The position numbers and the translations under genes are program-made. 33,064 nt of DNA from Oscillospiraceae bacterium (GTDB lineage Bacteria > Bacillota > Clostridia > Oscillospirales > Oscillospiraceae). Under the pieces are notes generated by a model, which was given only the letters and a program-made list of their open reading frames with translations, did no database searches and was not told the origin of the DNA. The DNA lies in contig WRAK01000016.1 of NCBI GenBank assembly GCA_009780235.1, positions 1-33,064 on the forward strand. Reading direction: 5' to 3'. Of this stretch, positions 8,265 to 17,182 are shown piece by piece; position 1 is the stretch's first letter; each line of letters starts with the position of its first letter.

Positions 8265-9005
8265 ATGCGAACAATCAAAAAATGGGAACCCGATAATTTC
8301 GAGTTAGAAATGACCACGGCATGGAGTTTTCCCAAGCGTGGAACCTGGGCAACCCACGATGCAAAATATCGTGGGAATTGGTCACCCTATATACCAAGAA
8401 ACCTCTTGTTGCGCTATTCAGCAGAAGACGATTTAATCCTCGACCAATTTGTCGGCGGCGGAACAACTCTGGTTGAGGCCAAGTTGCTAAACCGCAATAT
8501 TATAGGAGTAGACATCAATCCGGCCGCGCTGGAGCGTTGCTATGAAAAAGTAGCGTTTGACCGAGAAAATACCGGTCAAGTTTATATCAAGCAGGGTGAT
8601 GCCAGAAATCTGTCCTTCGTGCCTAGCGGTAGCATCGATTTTGTCTGCACCCACCCGCCCTATGCTGATATTATCCATTACAGCGAAGGACTTAAGGGTG
8701 ATTTATCAAACTATAGCGCAAAAGATTTTCTGACTCAAATGGATGCTGCAGCTGCAGAATGCTTCCGGGTGTTAAAACCAGGAAAATTCTGCGCTATACT
8801 AATGGGAGACACCCGCAAAAGGGGCTGTGTAGTCCCCATGAGCTTTGAATTAATGAAGATTTTTGAACGCGCCGGATTTACGACAAAGGAAATCATCGTC
8901 AAAGAACAGCATAATTGCAAGGCAACAGGATTCTGGAAAACAAATAGCATCAAATACAATTTTCTTCTGCTCGCGCATGAGTATTTATTTGTATTTCGAA
9001 AATGA
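8265..9005 (+). CDS. Second amino-methyltransferase (N4-cytosine or N6-adenine) of the Type II system
   Basis: The 246-residue protein has an N-terminal motif-X-like region (about 38-58), AdoMet motif QFVGGGTTLVEA (61-72), IGVDINPAAL (80-89) and catalytic THPPYAD (129-135). PPY preceded by Ser/Thr-x is more usual in N4-cytosine enzymes, but N6-adenine cannot be excluded. There is little room for a separate target recognition domain. It is not DpnA-like: motif order and sequence differ. The ribosome binding site GGAGG (8246-8250) lies inside the end of the nuclease gene at a long 14-base spacing, suggesting translational coupling. Two methylases of different class around one nuclease usually means an asymmetric target, one enzyme per strand, or single-strand protection during replication. 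Confidence 0.82.
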   Translation: MRTIKKWEPDNFELEMTTAWSFPKRGTWATHDAKYRGNWSPYIPRNLLLRYSAEDDLILDQFVGGGTTLVEAKLLNRNIIGVDINPAALERCYEKVAFDRENTGQVYIKQGDARNLSFVPSGSIDFVCTHPPYADIIHYSEGLKGDLSNYSAKDFLTQMDAAAAECFRVLKPGKFCAILMGDTRKRGCVVPMSFELMKIFERAGFTTKEIIVKEQHNCKATGFWKTNSIKYNFLLLAHEYLFVFRK

Positions 9006-9055
9006 AGGCGCAAAATACTGTGCTTGTTCTGCGGCAAGGCGAATAAATTACCCTC

Positions 9056-9084
9056 TTGCACACCGCAAACGGACATGCTATAAT
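9056..9084 (+). promoter_or_regulatory. Extended -10 promoter for the Na/Pi cotransporter
   Basis: TTGCAC (9056-9061), 17 bases, then TGC-TATAAT (TATAAT 9079-9084). The expected start site, about 9091, falls at the base of the long hairpin described next. Confidence 0.7.
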
Positions 9085-9087
9085 CTC

Positions 9088-9122
9088 AAATGTCGGCAAC
9101 CGGCAGTCGGTTGCCGACATTT
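9088..9122 (+). promoter_or_regulatory. 15-bp perfect stem-loop at the expected 5' end of the cotransporter mRNA
   Basis: AAATGTCGGCAACCG (9088-9102) pairs perfectly with 9108-9122 around GCAGT, followed by an A run. It overlaps the predicted start of transcription, 26 bases before the gene. It may stabilise the mRNA 5' end, bind a regulator as DNA, or weakly terminate read-through from the methylase; the T run is only three bases. Confidence 0.6.
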
Positions 9123-9148
9123 TAAAAAAAGATTTGGGGATAGAGAGA

Positions 9149-10795
9149 ATGGATTTAATGGAGATACTGCTTCCAGCTCTGGGCGGGCTCGGTCTGTTTT
9201 TATTCGGCATGAAAATCATGTCGGGCGGATTAGAACTCGTCGCAGGCGATCGGATGCAAAGCATTTTACAACGTGCAACGGCAAATAGATTCTTAGCCGT
9301 TATTGTCGGCATCGTCGCAACCGTCGCGCTCAACAGCTCAACGGCTGCAACCATTATGACAGTCAGCTTTGTGAATTCCAGCTTAATGACCTTAACACAG
9401 GCAATCGGTATCATTATGGGCGCAAACGTCGGAACGACGTTCAGCGCGCAGCTTATTGCCTTTCGCGTGGATAGTTTTGCGCCGCTGTTTATTTTTGTCG
9501 GCATCCTCATGCACTTGTTTGTCAAGAAGAGAAGCATCAAAAACATCGGCCAAATTATACTCGGCTTCGGGCTCTTGTTCTTTGGTATTTCCGTATTGGG
9601 CGGCCCGTTTGGAGAACTGCGGTACAATGATTCATTCCGTGAGTTCCTAATTAACTTCGACAACCCCGTTTTGGCTCTGCTGGCCGGCTTCGTGTTTACT
9701 GCCGTTGTACAGAGCTCAACCGCCACAACGGGCATTCTGGTCGGCTTGCACGTACTCGGTGTGCCGATTTCCTTTGAGACCTCAGCGTTTATCATACTGG
9801 GTACGAATATCGGCACCAGCATCACAACGCTCATCGCTTCCATCCCTGCAAACCGCAACAGCAAGCGTGCCGCCGTGTTCCATATCATGTTCGACATCAT
9901 CGGCAGTACGGTATTCGGCACATTGATTTTCTTCCTCCCCGGCATTTTGCACTGGTTTGAAATGACTTGGTACGAAGATACTGCACGCCAAGTTGCCATG
10001 TTCCACACCTTATACAATGTTGCAACCATGATGTTCTTCCTGCCTTTCGTAAACCAGGCCGCGCTTTTGATGCAAAAAATCATCCCGATTAAGACGGATG
10101 AAATCGACACAACCTATGAGAAAAAGCTCCTCTACCTCGACACAAAAATCATGCAGACGCCCTCCGTGGCAGTCCTCAACGCACATCAGGAACTTTGTCG
10201 CATGGGAAGAATCGCAAACGAGAACCTGACCTTGGCACTCAAAGCCTTCTTTGAAAAGAGCGAGGACAAGGCAAAAAAGACGATAGAAAATGAGGATATC
10301 ATCAACTATCTCAACCATAACATTGCGGCCAAACTGGTCTGGATTAACAACATGCCCTTGTCCAACTCCGAGGCCGAAAAGGTCGGGCGGATGTTCCGCA
10401 CACTATCCGATATCGAACGCATCGGCGACCACGCGGAAAACATCGCGGAGTACACCTTGGCCATGAGGGAGCACGACCTCAAGTTCTCCGAAGCCGCCAT
10501 GGAGGAGCTGAGAACCTTGAGCTACCTGACGCAAACCCTCGTCACCAGCGCCTTAGACACCTACGAACACCAAAACGAAACCGAACTCCCCCAAATCGGC
10601 GCGTTGGAAGAAGAAGTGGACAAACTCTCGGCGGAGTTCTCCGAAAACCACATCACCCGCCTGAAAGCCGAGAAATGCGAGCCGAAAATCGGTGTTGTGT
10701 TTACCGATATGATTATCGACTTAGAGCGTAGTGCAGACCATGCGAATAACATTGCATTTGCGATTGTACCGGAACGGACGTGGAGTAAGAGGTAG
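9149..10795 (+). CDS. Na/Pi cotransporter family protein with C-terminal PhoU-like domain
   Basis: The 548-residue membrane protein has two inverted Na/Pi-cotransporter II repeats. The first (about 8-150) carries LNSSTAAT (61-68) and GANVGTT (91-97); the second carries QSSTATT and GTNIGTS. In the first repeat the usual Gln of the QSS signature is Asn. From about residue 340 the protein is soluble and helical, with ERIGDHAENIAEY and ERSADHANNIA, the paired PhoU-type motifs. Such proteins are thought to import phosphate with sodium. The ATG at 9149 starts the first membrane segment; an upstream in-frame ATG at 9056 would translate through the promoter and hairpin, so it is rejected. The gene sits alone between two restriction systems with no phosphate-regulator neighbour. 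Confidence 0.88.
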   Translation: MDLMEILLPALGGLGLFLFGMKIMSGGLELVAGDRMQSILQRATANRFLAVIVGIVATVALNSSTAATIMTVSFVNSSLMTLTQAIGIIMGANVGTTFSAQLIAFRVDSFAPLFIFVGILMHLFVKKRSIKNIGQIILGFGLLFFGISVLGGPFGELRYNDSFREFLINFDNPVLALLAGFVFTAVVQSSTATTGILVGLHVLGVPISFETSAFIILGTNIGTSITTLIASIPANRNSKRAAVFHIMFDIIGSTVFGTLIFFLPGILHWFEMTWYEDTARQVAMFHTLYNVATMMFFLPFVNQAALLMQKIIPIKTDEIDTTYEKKLLYLDTKIMQTPSVAVLNAHQELCRMGRIANENLTLALKAFFEKSEDKAKKTIENEDIINYLNHNIAAKLVWINNMPLSNSEAEKVGRMFRTLSDIERIGDHAENIAEYTLAMREHDLKFSEAAMEELRTLSYLTQTLVTSALDTYEHQNETELPQIGALEEEVDKLSAEFSENHITRLKAEKCEPKIGVVFTDMIIDLERSADHANNIAFAIVPERTWSKR

Positions 10796-10834
10796 GGGGG
10801 CTTCAATCCCCAAGGAAGGCAGCTTTGGATAATG

Positions 10835-10870
10835 GGAAGAACCCGTTGCTTAGTAGCAGCGGGTTCTTCC
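10835..10870. terminator. Hairpin between convergent nptA-like and hsdS genes
   Basis: Positions 10835-10850 and 10855-10870 form a 16-bp stem with one G-U pair and a 4-base loop (GGAAGAACCCG core). It sits between the two convergent genes and could serve both, but neither strand has a strong U run. Confidence 0.55.
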
Positions 10871-10944
10871 TATTAGATAAGTCAGCGAACTATTTATTTA
10901 GTGATGGAATGTCAGATCGATTATTCAGAGGTTATCATGCCTAC

Positions 10945-12237
10945 TTATTCCGCATCCCCCAACGCCCCCGCTGCACTCGCCTCCGCCGGATCATTCGTCC
11001 CCAACTCCCCACGGAACGCCCGGGCGAGGATCGCCTTCTTCATCAGATCCACCTGCCCGATGACACCCTCGCACAGCGTGCGGGCGCGTTGCTCTTTTTC
11101 GAGGAGGCTGTCGAGGACGCGGACGATTTCTTGTTGCTCGGGGAGGGTGGGACGCGGAATTTTTACAGCTCGAATATCCCTTAAATGGAGATTTGGAACC
11201 CCAATTCCAGTTAAGTTTGCGTCAAACTGCATTTTACAGACAGGGCTATTAACTACTCGCAAAAGGAATCTAGGGATAATGCAATTTGTGTCTGGTCGCA
11301 GTATCGCCAAGGTAACATATATATCGAAAACAAGGTCCATATCAACAATTGCAGCGACCCCAGTAGTCCCATTTTTTGCCAACAAGACATCGTCACGTTG
11401 TGGTGCTACACGTTTTTGTAGCTCTTTATGTAATTCTGGTATTATGTATTTGATTTTCATCAAACTGATTTGCCCTGTGGTTACATCTTTAGCAGATATA
11501 AATGGGACTCCATTTTCTTGGTCACTATAAGTTGGCGTTTGATGGGTTCCGTCTGTAATTTTCATTAAGCAGACCGACTGTAAATCTCGCTCCTCCCAAC
11601 TATCCAACCCCACCCCATGCGCCTCACGCCACTGCGCCGTCAGCACCCCGGTGAACGCCTGATGCAAAATCACCGCCTTGCGTGTCTCAAAGCGATCTAA
11701 CGCTGCTTGCGCCAGTTCTTTGGCGCGGTCGAGTTTGGTGAATAGGCTTTCGATGCGAGTGACGATGCGGTGTTGTTCGGGGAGGGGCGGTAGGGGGAAT
11801 GGAATTGTAGACATTTTCCCCTTATTTACGATTGAAATTGTTGTCGCCGACGCTAGACTCAGTAGATGATTTACAAAGCTTTCCGTACAGCAATAATAAT
11901 ACAGAAACAATTCATTAAAGCGCGGTATCAGCGAATTGATTTGTTGGTTTGTTGTTGCATCTACTTCCAAAAAACCACATTTCCCTATTGTTCCAATGCA
12001 ACAAACACTTGTCGAATATTTAGGAACAAAGCGTGCGACCGCCTTTCCGCTTTCAGAAAGATATTCGCTTGCAAATAAAACGTTTCTGCCTTGATCTAAA
12101 TCGGCAGGCTTTATGAAGGGAAACTCTCCGCCGTAATACTCATCCTTTTTCTTGCTCGGTGTACCACCGGTAGCGATTTCTGCAACAGAATCCAACTTCA
12201 CCCACACCCAATTCTCCGGCACCTCATACGGCCACAT
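10945..12237 (-). CDS. hsdS: Type I restriction-modification specificity subunit HsdS
   Basis: This 430-residue protein chooses the bipartite DNA target of the Type I complex. It has two target recognition domains (about 8-145 and 205-365), each followed by a conserved helical spacer. The spacers share PLPEQHRIV (near 152) and TLPEQQEIV (near 374), giving the usual pseudo-repeat. Start: the ATG at 12237 overlaps the hsdM stop as TGATG; a GTG at 12240 is an alternative with no better ribosome binding site. It is the third gene of the hsdR-hsdM-hsdS operon. The DNA encoding the recognition domains is visibly richer in A+T than that encoding the spacers, as expected if these domains are exchanged between strains. 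The target sequence cannot be read from the protein. Confidence 0.95.
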   Translation of the reverse strand: MWPYEVPENWVWVKLDSVAEIATGGTPSKKKDEYYGGEFPFIKPADLDQGRNVLFASEYLSESGKAVARFVPKYSTSVCCIGTIGKCGFLEVDATTNQQINSLIPRFNELFLYYYCCTESFVNHLLSLASATTISIVNKGKMSTIPFPLPPLPEQHRIVTRIESLFTKLDRAKELAQAALDRFETRKAVILHQAFTGVLTAQWREAHGVGLDSWEERDLQSVCLMKITDGTHQTPTYSDQENGVPFISAKDVTTGQISLMKIKYIIPELHKELQKRVAPQRDDVLLAKNGTTGVAAIVDMDLVFDIYVTLAILRPDTNCIIPRFLLRVVNSPVCKMQFDANLTGIGVPNLHLRDIRAVKIPRPTLPEQQEIVRVLDSLLEKEQRARTLCEGVIGQVDLMKKAILARAFRGELGTNDPAEASAAGALGDAE

Positions 12238-13655
12238 CACCCCGCACCCCCAAGACTCTTCAGCTCCTTCACCACACTCATCACAAGATCAACCGCCTCT
12301 TCGAGCTGTGCCGCAATCTCCTCGCCGCTCTCGATGGGGTCTTGCAGATCGTCGTAGTCGAGCACGCTGTCATCCCGGATCAGCCCGAGGTCAAGGCTGT
12401 CGCCTTTGTCGGTGATCTGCCGGCGGGTAAAGCAATTCCACCGTTCGTCCGTGACAGCGGCGCGGTCGTCTGCGTGGTAGGCGGTCATGAATGCGTCAAA
12501 GTGTTCGTGTTTGAGCGGGGTCGTCTTGCCGAAGCCGGGCATATTGGTGCGGAGGTCGTAAATCCAGACCTCTTTGGTGTTGCCCTGCTCCGTCTTGCCG
12601 CGGGTGAAAAACAGCACATTGGTTTTCACGCCTTGGGCATAGAAAATCCCGGTGGGCAAGCGCAAAATGGTGTGCAGATTACACTTGTCCATCAAATCCG
12701 CGCGGATTTTCGCGCCATCGCCGTCGGCGAAGAGCACATTGTCCGGCAGAACCACGGCGGCACGAGACTTGCCGTCTTTGTTCAAGCTGCGGTAGATGTG
12801 TTGCAGGAAATTGAGCTGTTTGTTCGAGGTGGGGAACGTGAGATCATCTCGGGTCGTGCGCTCCCCGCCTTTTTTTGTGCCGAATGGCGGATTCGTGAGC
12901 ACCACATCAAAGCCGTTCATCCGCTTGCCGTGATTGGACAGGGTATCGGCAAGTAAAATCTTGCCCTCGATGCCGTGTAACATGGCGTTCATCAGCGCAA
13001 GACGGTGGGTATCATGGACCAGCTCACAGCCGGAAAAGGCGTCTTTGCGCTGGAAGTTTTGCAGCTCAATAGGCAGGTCAAAGTTATTATCCGTGGCGTC
13101 CTTCACGTGTTGGTCAGCGGCAATCATAAAACCAAAAGTGCCGCAGGCGGGGTCATTGCACCGCTCCCCGGCCTGCGGGTCGATCAGTTTTACCATGATG
13201 TCAATCAGCACCCGCGGCGTGAAATACTGCCCCGCGCCGGACTTCTTCTCGCTGGCGTTCTTTTCGAGCAGTCCCTCATACAGATTGCCCAGCCCTTCCT
13301 CCTTGGCGGAATACCAGTCGAGCGCGTCAATACTGGTGATAATCTTCTCCAGATTCTTCGGCTCGTCAATGTTAGAGCGTGCCCCGGCATAAATCTCCCG
13401 CACACGCCCGGTACAGTTCTCGCCCAGATGTTGGAGCAGTTCGTTGTAAAAACGTTTGAGTTCCGTGCCATCTTTTTTGACCAGCACATCCCAGCGATAC
13501 TCGGCGGGGATGTGTCCGTCTGTCTCGGTCTCTTTGGTCATCTTCAGGAAGAGGATATAGGTCAGCTCCGTCACATACTGGTGATAAGTAATCCCGTCAT
13601 CGCGCAGGACGTTGCATAGATTCCATAGCTTGGAAACAATTTCTTGGTTATTCAT
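12237..13655 (-). CDS. hsdM: Type I restriction-modification methylase subunit HsdM
   Basis: The 472-residue N6-adenine methylase contains an N-terminal helical HsdM domain (about 5-125), QYFTPR (143-148), AdoMet motif DPACGTFGF (168-176) and catalytic NPPF (255-258). With HsdS it methylates the host target and is also required for restriction by HsdR. Its ATG overlaps the hsdR stop as ATGA, and its TGA overlaps the hsdS start, so translation is coupled along the operon. Length and motifs are normal, with no sign of decay. Confidence 0.96.
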   Translation of the reverse strand: MNNQEIVSKLWNLCNVLRDDGITYHQYVTELTYILFLKMTKETETDGHIPAEYRWDVLVKKDGTELKRFYNELLQHLGENCTGRVREIYAGARSNIDEPKNLEKIITSIDALDWYSAKEEGLGNLYEGLLEKNASEKKSGAGQYFTPRVLIDIMVKLIDPQAGERCNDPACGTFGFMIAADQHVKDATDNNFDLPIELQNFQRKDAFSGCELVHDTHRLALMNAMLHGIEGKILLADTLSNHGKRMNGFDVVLTNPPFGTKKGGERTTRDDLTFPTSNKQLNFLQHIYRSLNKDGKSRAAVVLPDNVLFADGDGAKIRADLMDKCNLHTILRLPTGIFYAQGVKTNVLFFTRGKTEQGNTKEVWIYDLRTNMPGFGKTTPLKHEHFDAFMTAYHADDRAAVTDERWNCFTRRQITDKGDSLDLGLIRDDSVLDYDDLQDPIESGEEIAAQLEEAVDLVMSVVKELKSLGGAG

Positions 13656-16600
13656 GCGGTGGCTCCTTCGTCATCGTATAAGTAGTCTTTCAGTTCGGAC
13701 AGATACGCTTCCAGCTTGCCCTCAAAAATCTTGTCCGCCCGTGTGAGCCCGCCCTGTGTCCGGAATGCGCCGGTGTTGAACATCTCTTTGTCGATTACGG
13801 TCTCGGAGCGGAGCGTTTTCTCCATGCGCCCAAGCCAGTCGAGTTGGATTTTAGAGAAGCGGTGGTTCTGCTTGAGTTTGTCCACCGCCCGCGCCAAGCG
13901 TTCCTCATAGTTCACAAGCGGCGAACCCAAGGCATAGCGGCGAATGTAGCTGACAATATCAGCGGCGATATCCTCGTTTTTCAGCTCCCGCCATGCGGTG
14001 TTGAGTTGTGTCTCGGTGAAGTGATGGCGGTCCAGCTCCAGCTTGAGGCTCTTCAAGCTCTCCCGCGTCAAATCCTGCGGGCGTGTGCAGACCACGTTTA
14101 GTGCGGCGATAGTGTTGCGGTTATTTGTAATAAAGGCGTTGAACTCGTCTAAGTAATCCTCCGGTGCCTGCCCTTGTCCGTAGCCGCGCGTATGGCTGAC
14201 AAGTTCATCTTGATGGTCGGAGTAGATAACCGAACGACCTTGGCTCTGTCCTCCTTCAGCTAAGATGTCAAATAGCTGCTCATTTCGCAGCAGGTATGTT
14301 GTTGCATCCCGGACGGGCATATCCGCCAAAACCTCCACAAACTGTGTGGGGTTCAACCCGCCGGAGAGGTCAAGGAAATGTTCCAACGCCTGCTCGCTCA
14401 GATTGCGCTTTCTGCGCTGAATCTTGGCGATGATCATGTCAATCTGGTTTTTGAGTTGTTGTTCTGATTCCAAGGCTTCGAGACTGTTGAGCAAGTCATC
14501 AAACGATGCGGATGGGCTCTGCACCACCGGTTTCATCGTACTAACCGGCTCTAGGGATTCATACACGCCTACTGGGTCGTAAATCTCAAAATGCGTCTTG
14601 CCGATCTTCGGACAAAGGCGAGTGGCACGTCCGAGCATCTGCTCGAACAAGATACGAGATTTCACACGGCGCATAAAGACGAGTGTGCTGATCTCCGGCA
14701 CGTCTATGCCGGTGGTGAGCAGATCTACCGTGACAGCAATATTGGGATATTGCTCATTTTTGAAACGCTTGACGACTTCCATCGTCTTCTTCGAGTTCCC
14801 CTCGCCGATACTGCCCGTGATTTTTCTGATTGCATCGTTCGGCACACCGCTTGGCTCGTAAATCTCTTTAAGCGTCTTGACGATGAGGTCGGCGTGGTTG
14901 TCATCTACGGCGAAGATGAGTGTTTTCGCCTCGCCCTCGGGATTCAAATCGCGGGCGATTTCTCCTAACACCGTGCGATTGAAATTCTCTGTAATCACTT
15001 GGCGATTAAAGTTCTCTACGTCAAAGTTGAGTTCATCTTCCAGCTCGTCACTATTGAGGACTTCGCCTGTGACGGCATCGTAGCGGATCACTATTTCGCC
15101 CGCTTTGAAATTGATCCCCTCCACGCGCAGTTTCGTTTGGATATCATGGGGTGCATCGTGGTCAACCAGATAACCCTCAATAACGGCGCGGCGATATGGG
15201 TATTCAAATACCGGTCTACCAAAAATCTCTGTGGTGTGTAGTGCGGGCGTAGCGGTTAGTGCGATTTTTACTGCGTCAAAATAGTCGATCACGGCGCGGT
15301 ATTTGCTTACAAAGTCCGCCTGGTCGCGGTAAAGCTGCTCGTCGTCACTCATGTCCTTGTCAAGCACATAGCCCCGGTGCGCCTCGTCTATGATAATGAG
15401 GTCATAATCAGAAACCGCAGGTATAGTGTCGGCTTCATTGTCCAGAACACGCTTGACGAGACTTTGCACCGTGGCGACATGGACTTTTGTCTCACGGTCG
15501 ATGTCCTTATCGTCCAGGTTCTTGATGTTGTAAATTTCGTCAAGTGTCATCAGGTCTTCGAGCTTGACTTCTTTGAACACATCTTGCGCCTGTTCGCCAA
15601 GTGCTGTGCGGTCAACGAGGAACAGGATTCGCTTAAAGCGTCCTGATTTTAGGAAACGATAAATCATACCGAGGACTGTTCGCGTTTTCCCTGTGCCGGT
15701 CGCCATCGCCAAGAGAGCGGATTGCCGTCCACCCATCACGACGGCTTCCGCCTGCTCAATCGCCTCAATTTGGTAGGGGCGCAGATCGAGCCCATCCGGG
15801 TCACGGAGCAAGTCATAAGACGACTCCGAGAGTGCCCGGTTTGCAGCGGTAATGTCTTGGCCGAGCATATCCAATAGCCCCTGTGGGTCTGTCCAACCGC
15901 GAAGAGCCTTGGGAATGTTGGAACACTCCCGTGCATCGCGGAACCAGATGCCGGACTTTGTTTCAAGTTGTCTGTTGTACTCTCTGCCATTGGTCGCAAA
16001 CAAGAAGGGTGCTTTGTACCCGTCCCATGAGGAGATTACATATTCTGCGTGCTCATCCTTAATCCCCATGCTGTACGCACGGCATTGGTTGTCGATGAGA
16101 GCGGAAACATCCTTGTGCCCGGCTTTCGCCTCCACGACACCGACTAACTTTAAGCCCGCAAAAAGCGCATAGTCAACGTGCCCCCATTTGCAGACGGTTG
16201 AATCAGTCGGCCACTCTGCGATGGCGATATTTCTGCCTTTCTGCGGGCGTGTTCCTTTAGAATAGCGGAGCGTTTCGGTGTCGGCTTCCCAGCCGACTTT
16301 GCGGAGCTGTTCGTCTATCAAGTAGCGGGTCTCTTTTTCCGAAAACTTCAAATTGCGCGTCGCCCGCTCAGTACGTTTTTTGCGCTCAGATAGTGTGACG
16401 GCACTATCTGCGACTGCTTTCACCTGCTCTAACTCAGCGGCGAGCTTCTCGTTTTCTGCGAGTAGCTCTTCATAGTTACTTTGCTCACGAATATCATCCG
16501 GCAATACGAAGTCTGTCGGATGATATGCGCAGTCGCCATATATCTCCATGAACCACGACGAAAACGTGTGCGCCATCTTAAGCAATGTTTTGGCATCTTC

Positions 16601-16909
16601 GAAGCAGTCACGATTTTCATGGACAGCTTGATTCCGCTTTGTGCGGAGCGTATAAAGGAGTTCACTAATTTCCCGAGACAGCACCCCTTCCCGTTTGAGG
16701 ATTTTGATTCTGTTTGCCGCCGTGTTGTCCTGTCCGTATGGCGGCGTGAGACCATCCATGTCGAACATATAGTTCATGATGGTCTCAGCAAGCGCACCCA
16801 GCTTGTATAAGCAGGTGTTTGGGTCGGAATATAAATAGCTCTCGGCAAGGCTACCCAGCTTTTCGAGTGCGGGAAACTGCTCTTCCAAAAATACAAAATT
16901 ACTTTTCAC
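13652..16909 (-). CDS. hsdR: Type I restriction enzyme HsdR with N-terminal DUF4145/HEPN-like domain
   Basis: The 1085-residue subunit translocates and cuts unmodified DNA. Residues 1-125 resemble DUF4145 and include RNQAVH (92-97), an R-x4-H arrangement as in HEPN proteins. A nuclease domain follows, with Asp246 and Glu260-Ala-Lys262 as the PD-(D/E)XK centre. The helicase motor has Walker A ATGTGKT (403-409) and DEAH (508-511), and a C-terminal HsdM-binding region. The start is a GTG at 16909 preceded by TAGGAG about 10 bases upstream; the nearby ATG at 16915 is out of frame and hits a stop. It is the first gene of the operon and appears intact, so the system is probably functional. Confidence 0.95.
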   Translation of the reverse strand: MKSNFVFLEEQFPALEKLGSLAESYLYSDPNTCLYKLGALAETIMNYMFDMDGLTPPYGQDNTAANRIKILKREGVLSREISELLYTLRTKRNQAVHENRDCFEDAKTLLKMAHTFSSWFMEIYGDCAYHPTDFVLPDDIREQSNYEELLAENEKLAAELEQVKAVADSAVTLSERKKRTERATRNLKFSEKETRYLIDEQLRKVGWEADTETLRYSKGTRPQKGRNIAIAEWPTDSTVCKWGHVDYALFAGLKLVGVVEAKAGHKDVSALIDNQCRAYSMGIKDEHAEYVISSWDGYKAPFLFATNGREYNRQLETKSGIWFRDARECSNIPKALRGWTDPQGLLDMLGQDITAANRALSESSYDLLRDPDGLDLRPYQIEAIEQAEAVVMGGRQSALLAMATGTGKTRTVLGMIYRFLKSGRFKRILFLVDRTALGEQAQDVFKEVKLEDLMTLDEIYNIKNLDDKDIDRETKVHVATVQSLVKRVLDNEADTIPAVSDYDLIIIDEAHRGYVLDKDMSDDEQLYRDQADFVSKYRAVIDYFDAVKIALTATPALHTTEIFGRPVFEYPYRRAVIEGYLVDHDAPHDIQTKLRVEGINFKAGEIVIRYDAVTGEVLNSDELEDELNFDVENFNRQVITENFNRTVLGEIARDLNPEGEAKTLIFAVDDNHADLIVKTLKEIYEPSGVPNDAIRKITGSIGEGNSKKTMEVVKRFKNEQYPNIAVTVDLLTTGIDVPEISTLVFMRRVKSRILFEQMLGRATRLCPKIGKTHFEIYDPVGVYESLEPVSTMKPVVQSPSASFDDLLNSLEALESEQQLKNQIDMIIAKIQRRKRNLSEQALEHFLDLSGGLNPTQFVEVLADMPVRDATTYLLRNEQLFDILAEGGQSQGRSVIYSDHQDELVSHTRGYGQGQAPEDYLDEFNAFITNNRNTIAALNVVCTRPQDLTRESLKSLKLELDRHHFTETQLNTAWRELKNEDIAADIVSYIRRYALGSPLVNYEERLARAVDKLKQNHRFSKIQLDWLGRMEKTLRSETVIDKEMFNTGAFRTQGGLTRADKIFEGKLEAYLSELKDYLYDDEGATA

Positions 16910-16967
16910 AGCATCCAGCTCCTATATCGCTCAGAAATATACTCCAACGCAGGGAGAAATTTGTCTT

Positions 16968-16996
16968 ATTATATCTTATTTCTGTTGATAAGGCAA
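16968..16996 (-). promoter_or_regulatory. Promoter of the hsdRMS operon
   Basis: On the minus strand TTGCCT (16996-16991), 17 bases, then TATAAT (16973-16968), about 60 bases before the GTG start. The rest of 17000-17146 is AT-rich with no gene I can support. Confidence 0.6.
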
Positions 16997-17146
16997 TGTA
17001 CTGAGAGCTGCACTCGCTTTTAAGCGCAAACAGAAAATATTGCATAATTTTCCAAAGAAATCGCATAATCCAAAACGCATTTCCAGCACCTCCAGACCAC
17101 CTTCTTGAACACGAACGCCTTTTCACTCAACCACTCCAAAAACGCA

Positions 17147-17179
17147 AAAACGCTACAACCGTTGTGGTTGTAGCGTTTT
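17147..17179 (-). terminator. Intrinsic terminator of tmRNA
   Basis: AAAACGCTACAACC and GGTTGTAGCGTTTT (17147-17160 with 17166-17179) form a perfect 14-bp stem. On the minus strand it follows the tmRNA CCA end by 3 bases and continues into T-rich sequence. Confidence 0.85.
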
Positions 17180-17182
17180 CTT

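Noticed and set aside
9056-9148. Upstream start for the Na/Pi cotransporter
   Set aside because: Translation would run through the promoter and the 15-bp hairpin, and the residues added do not resemble the family.
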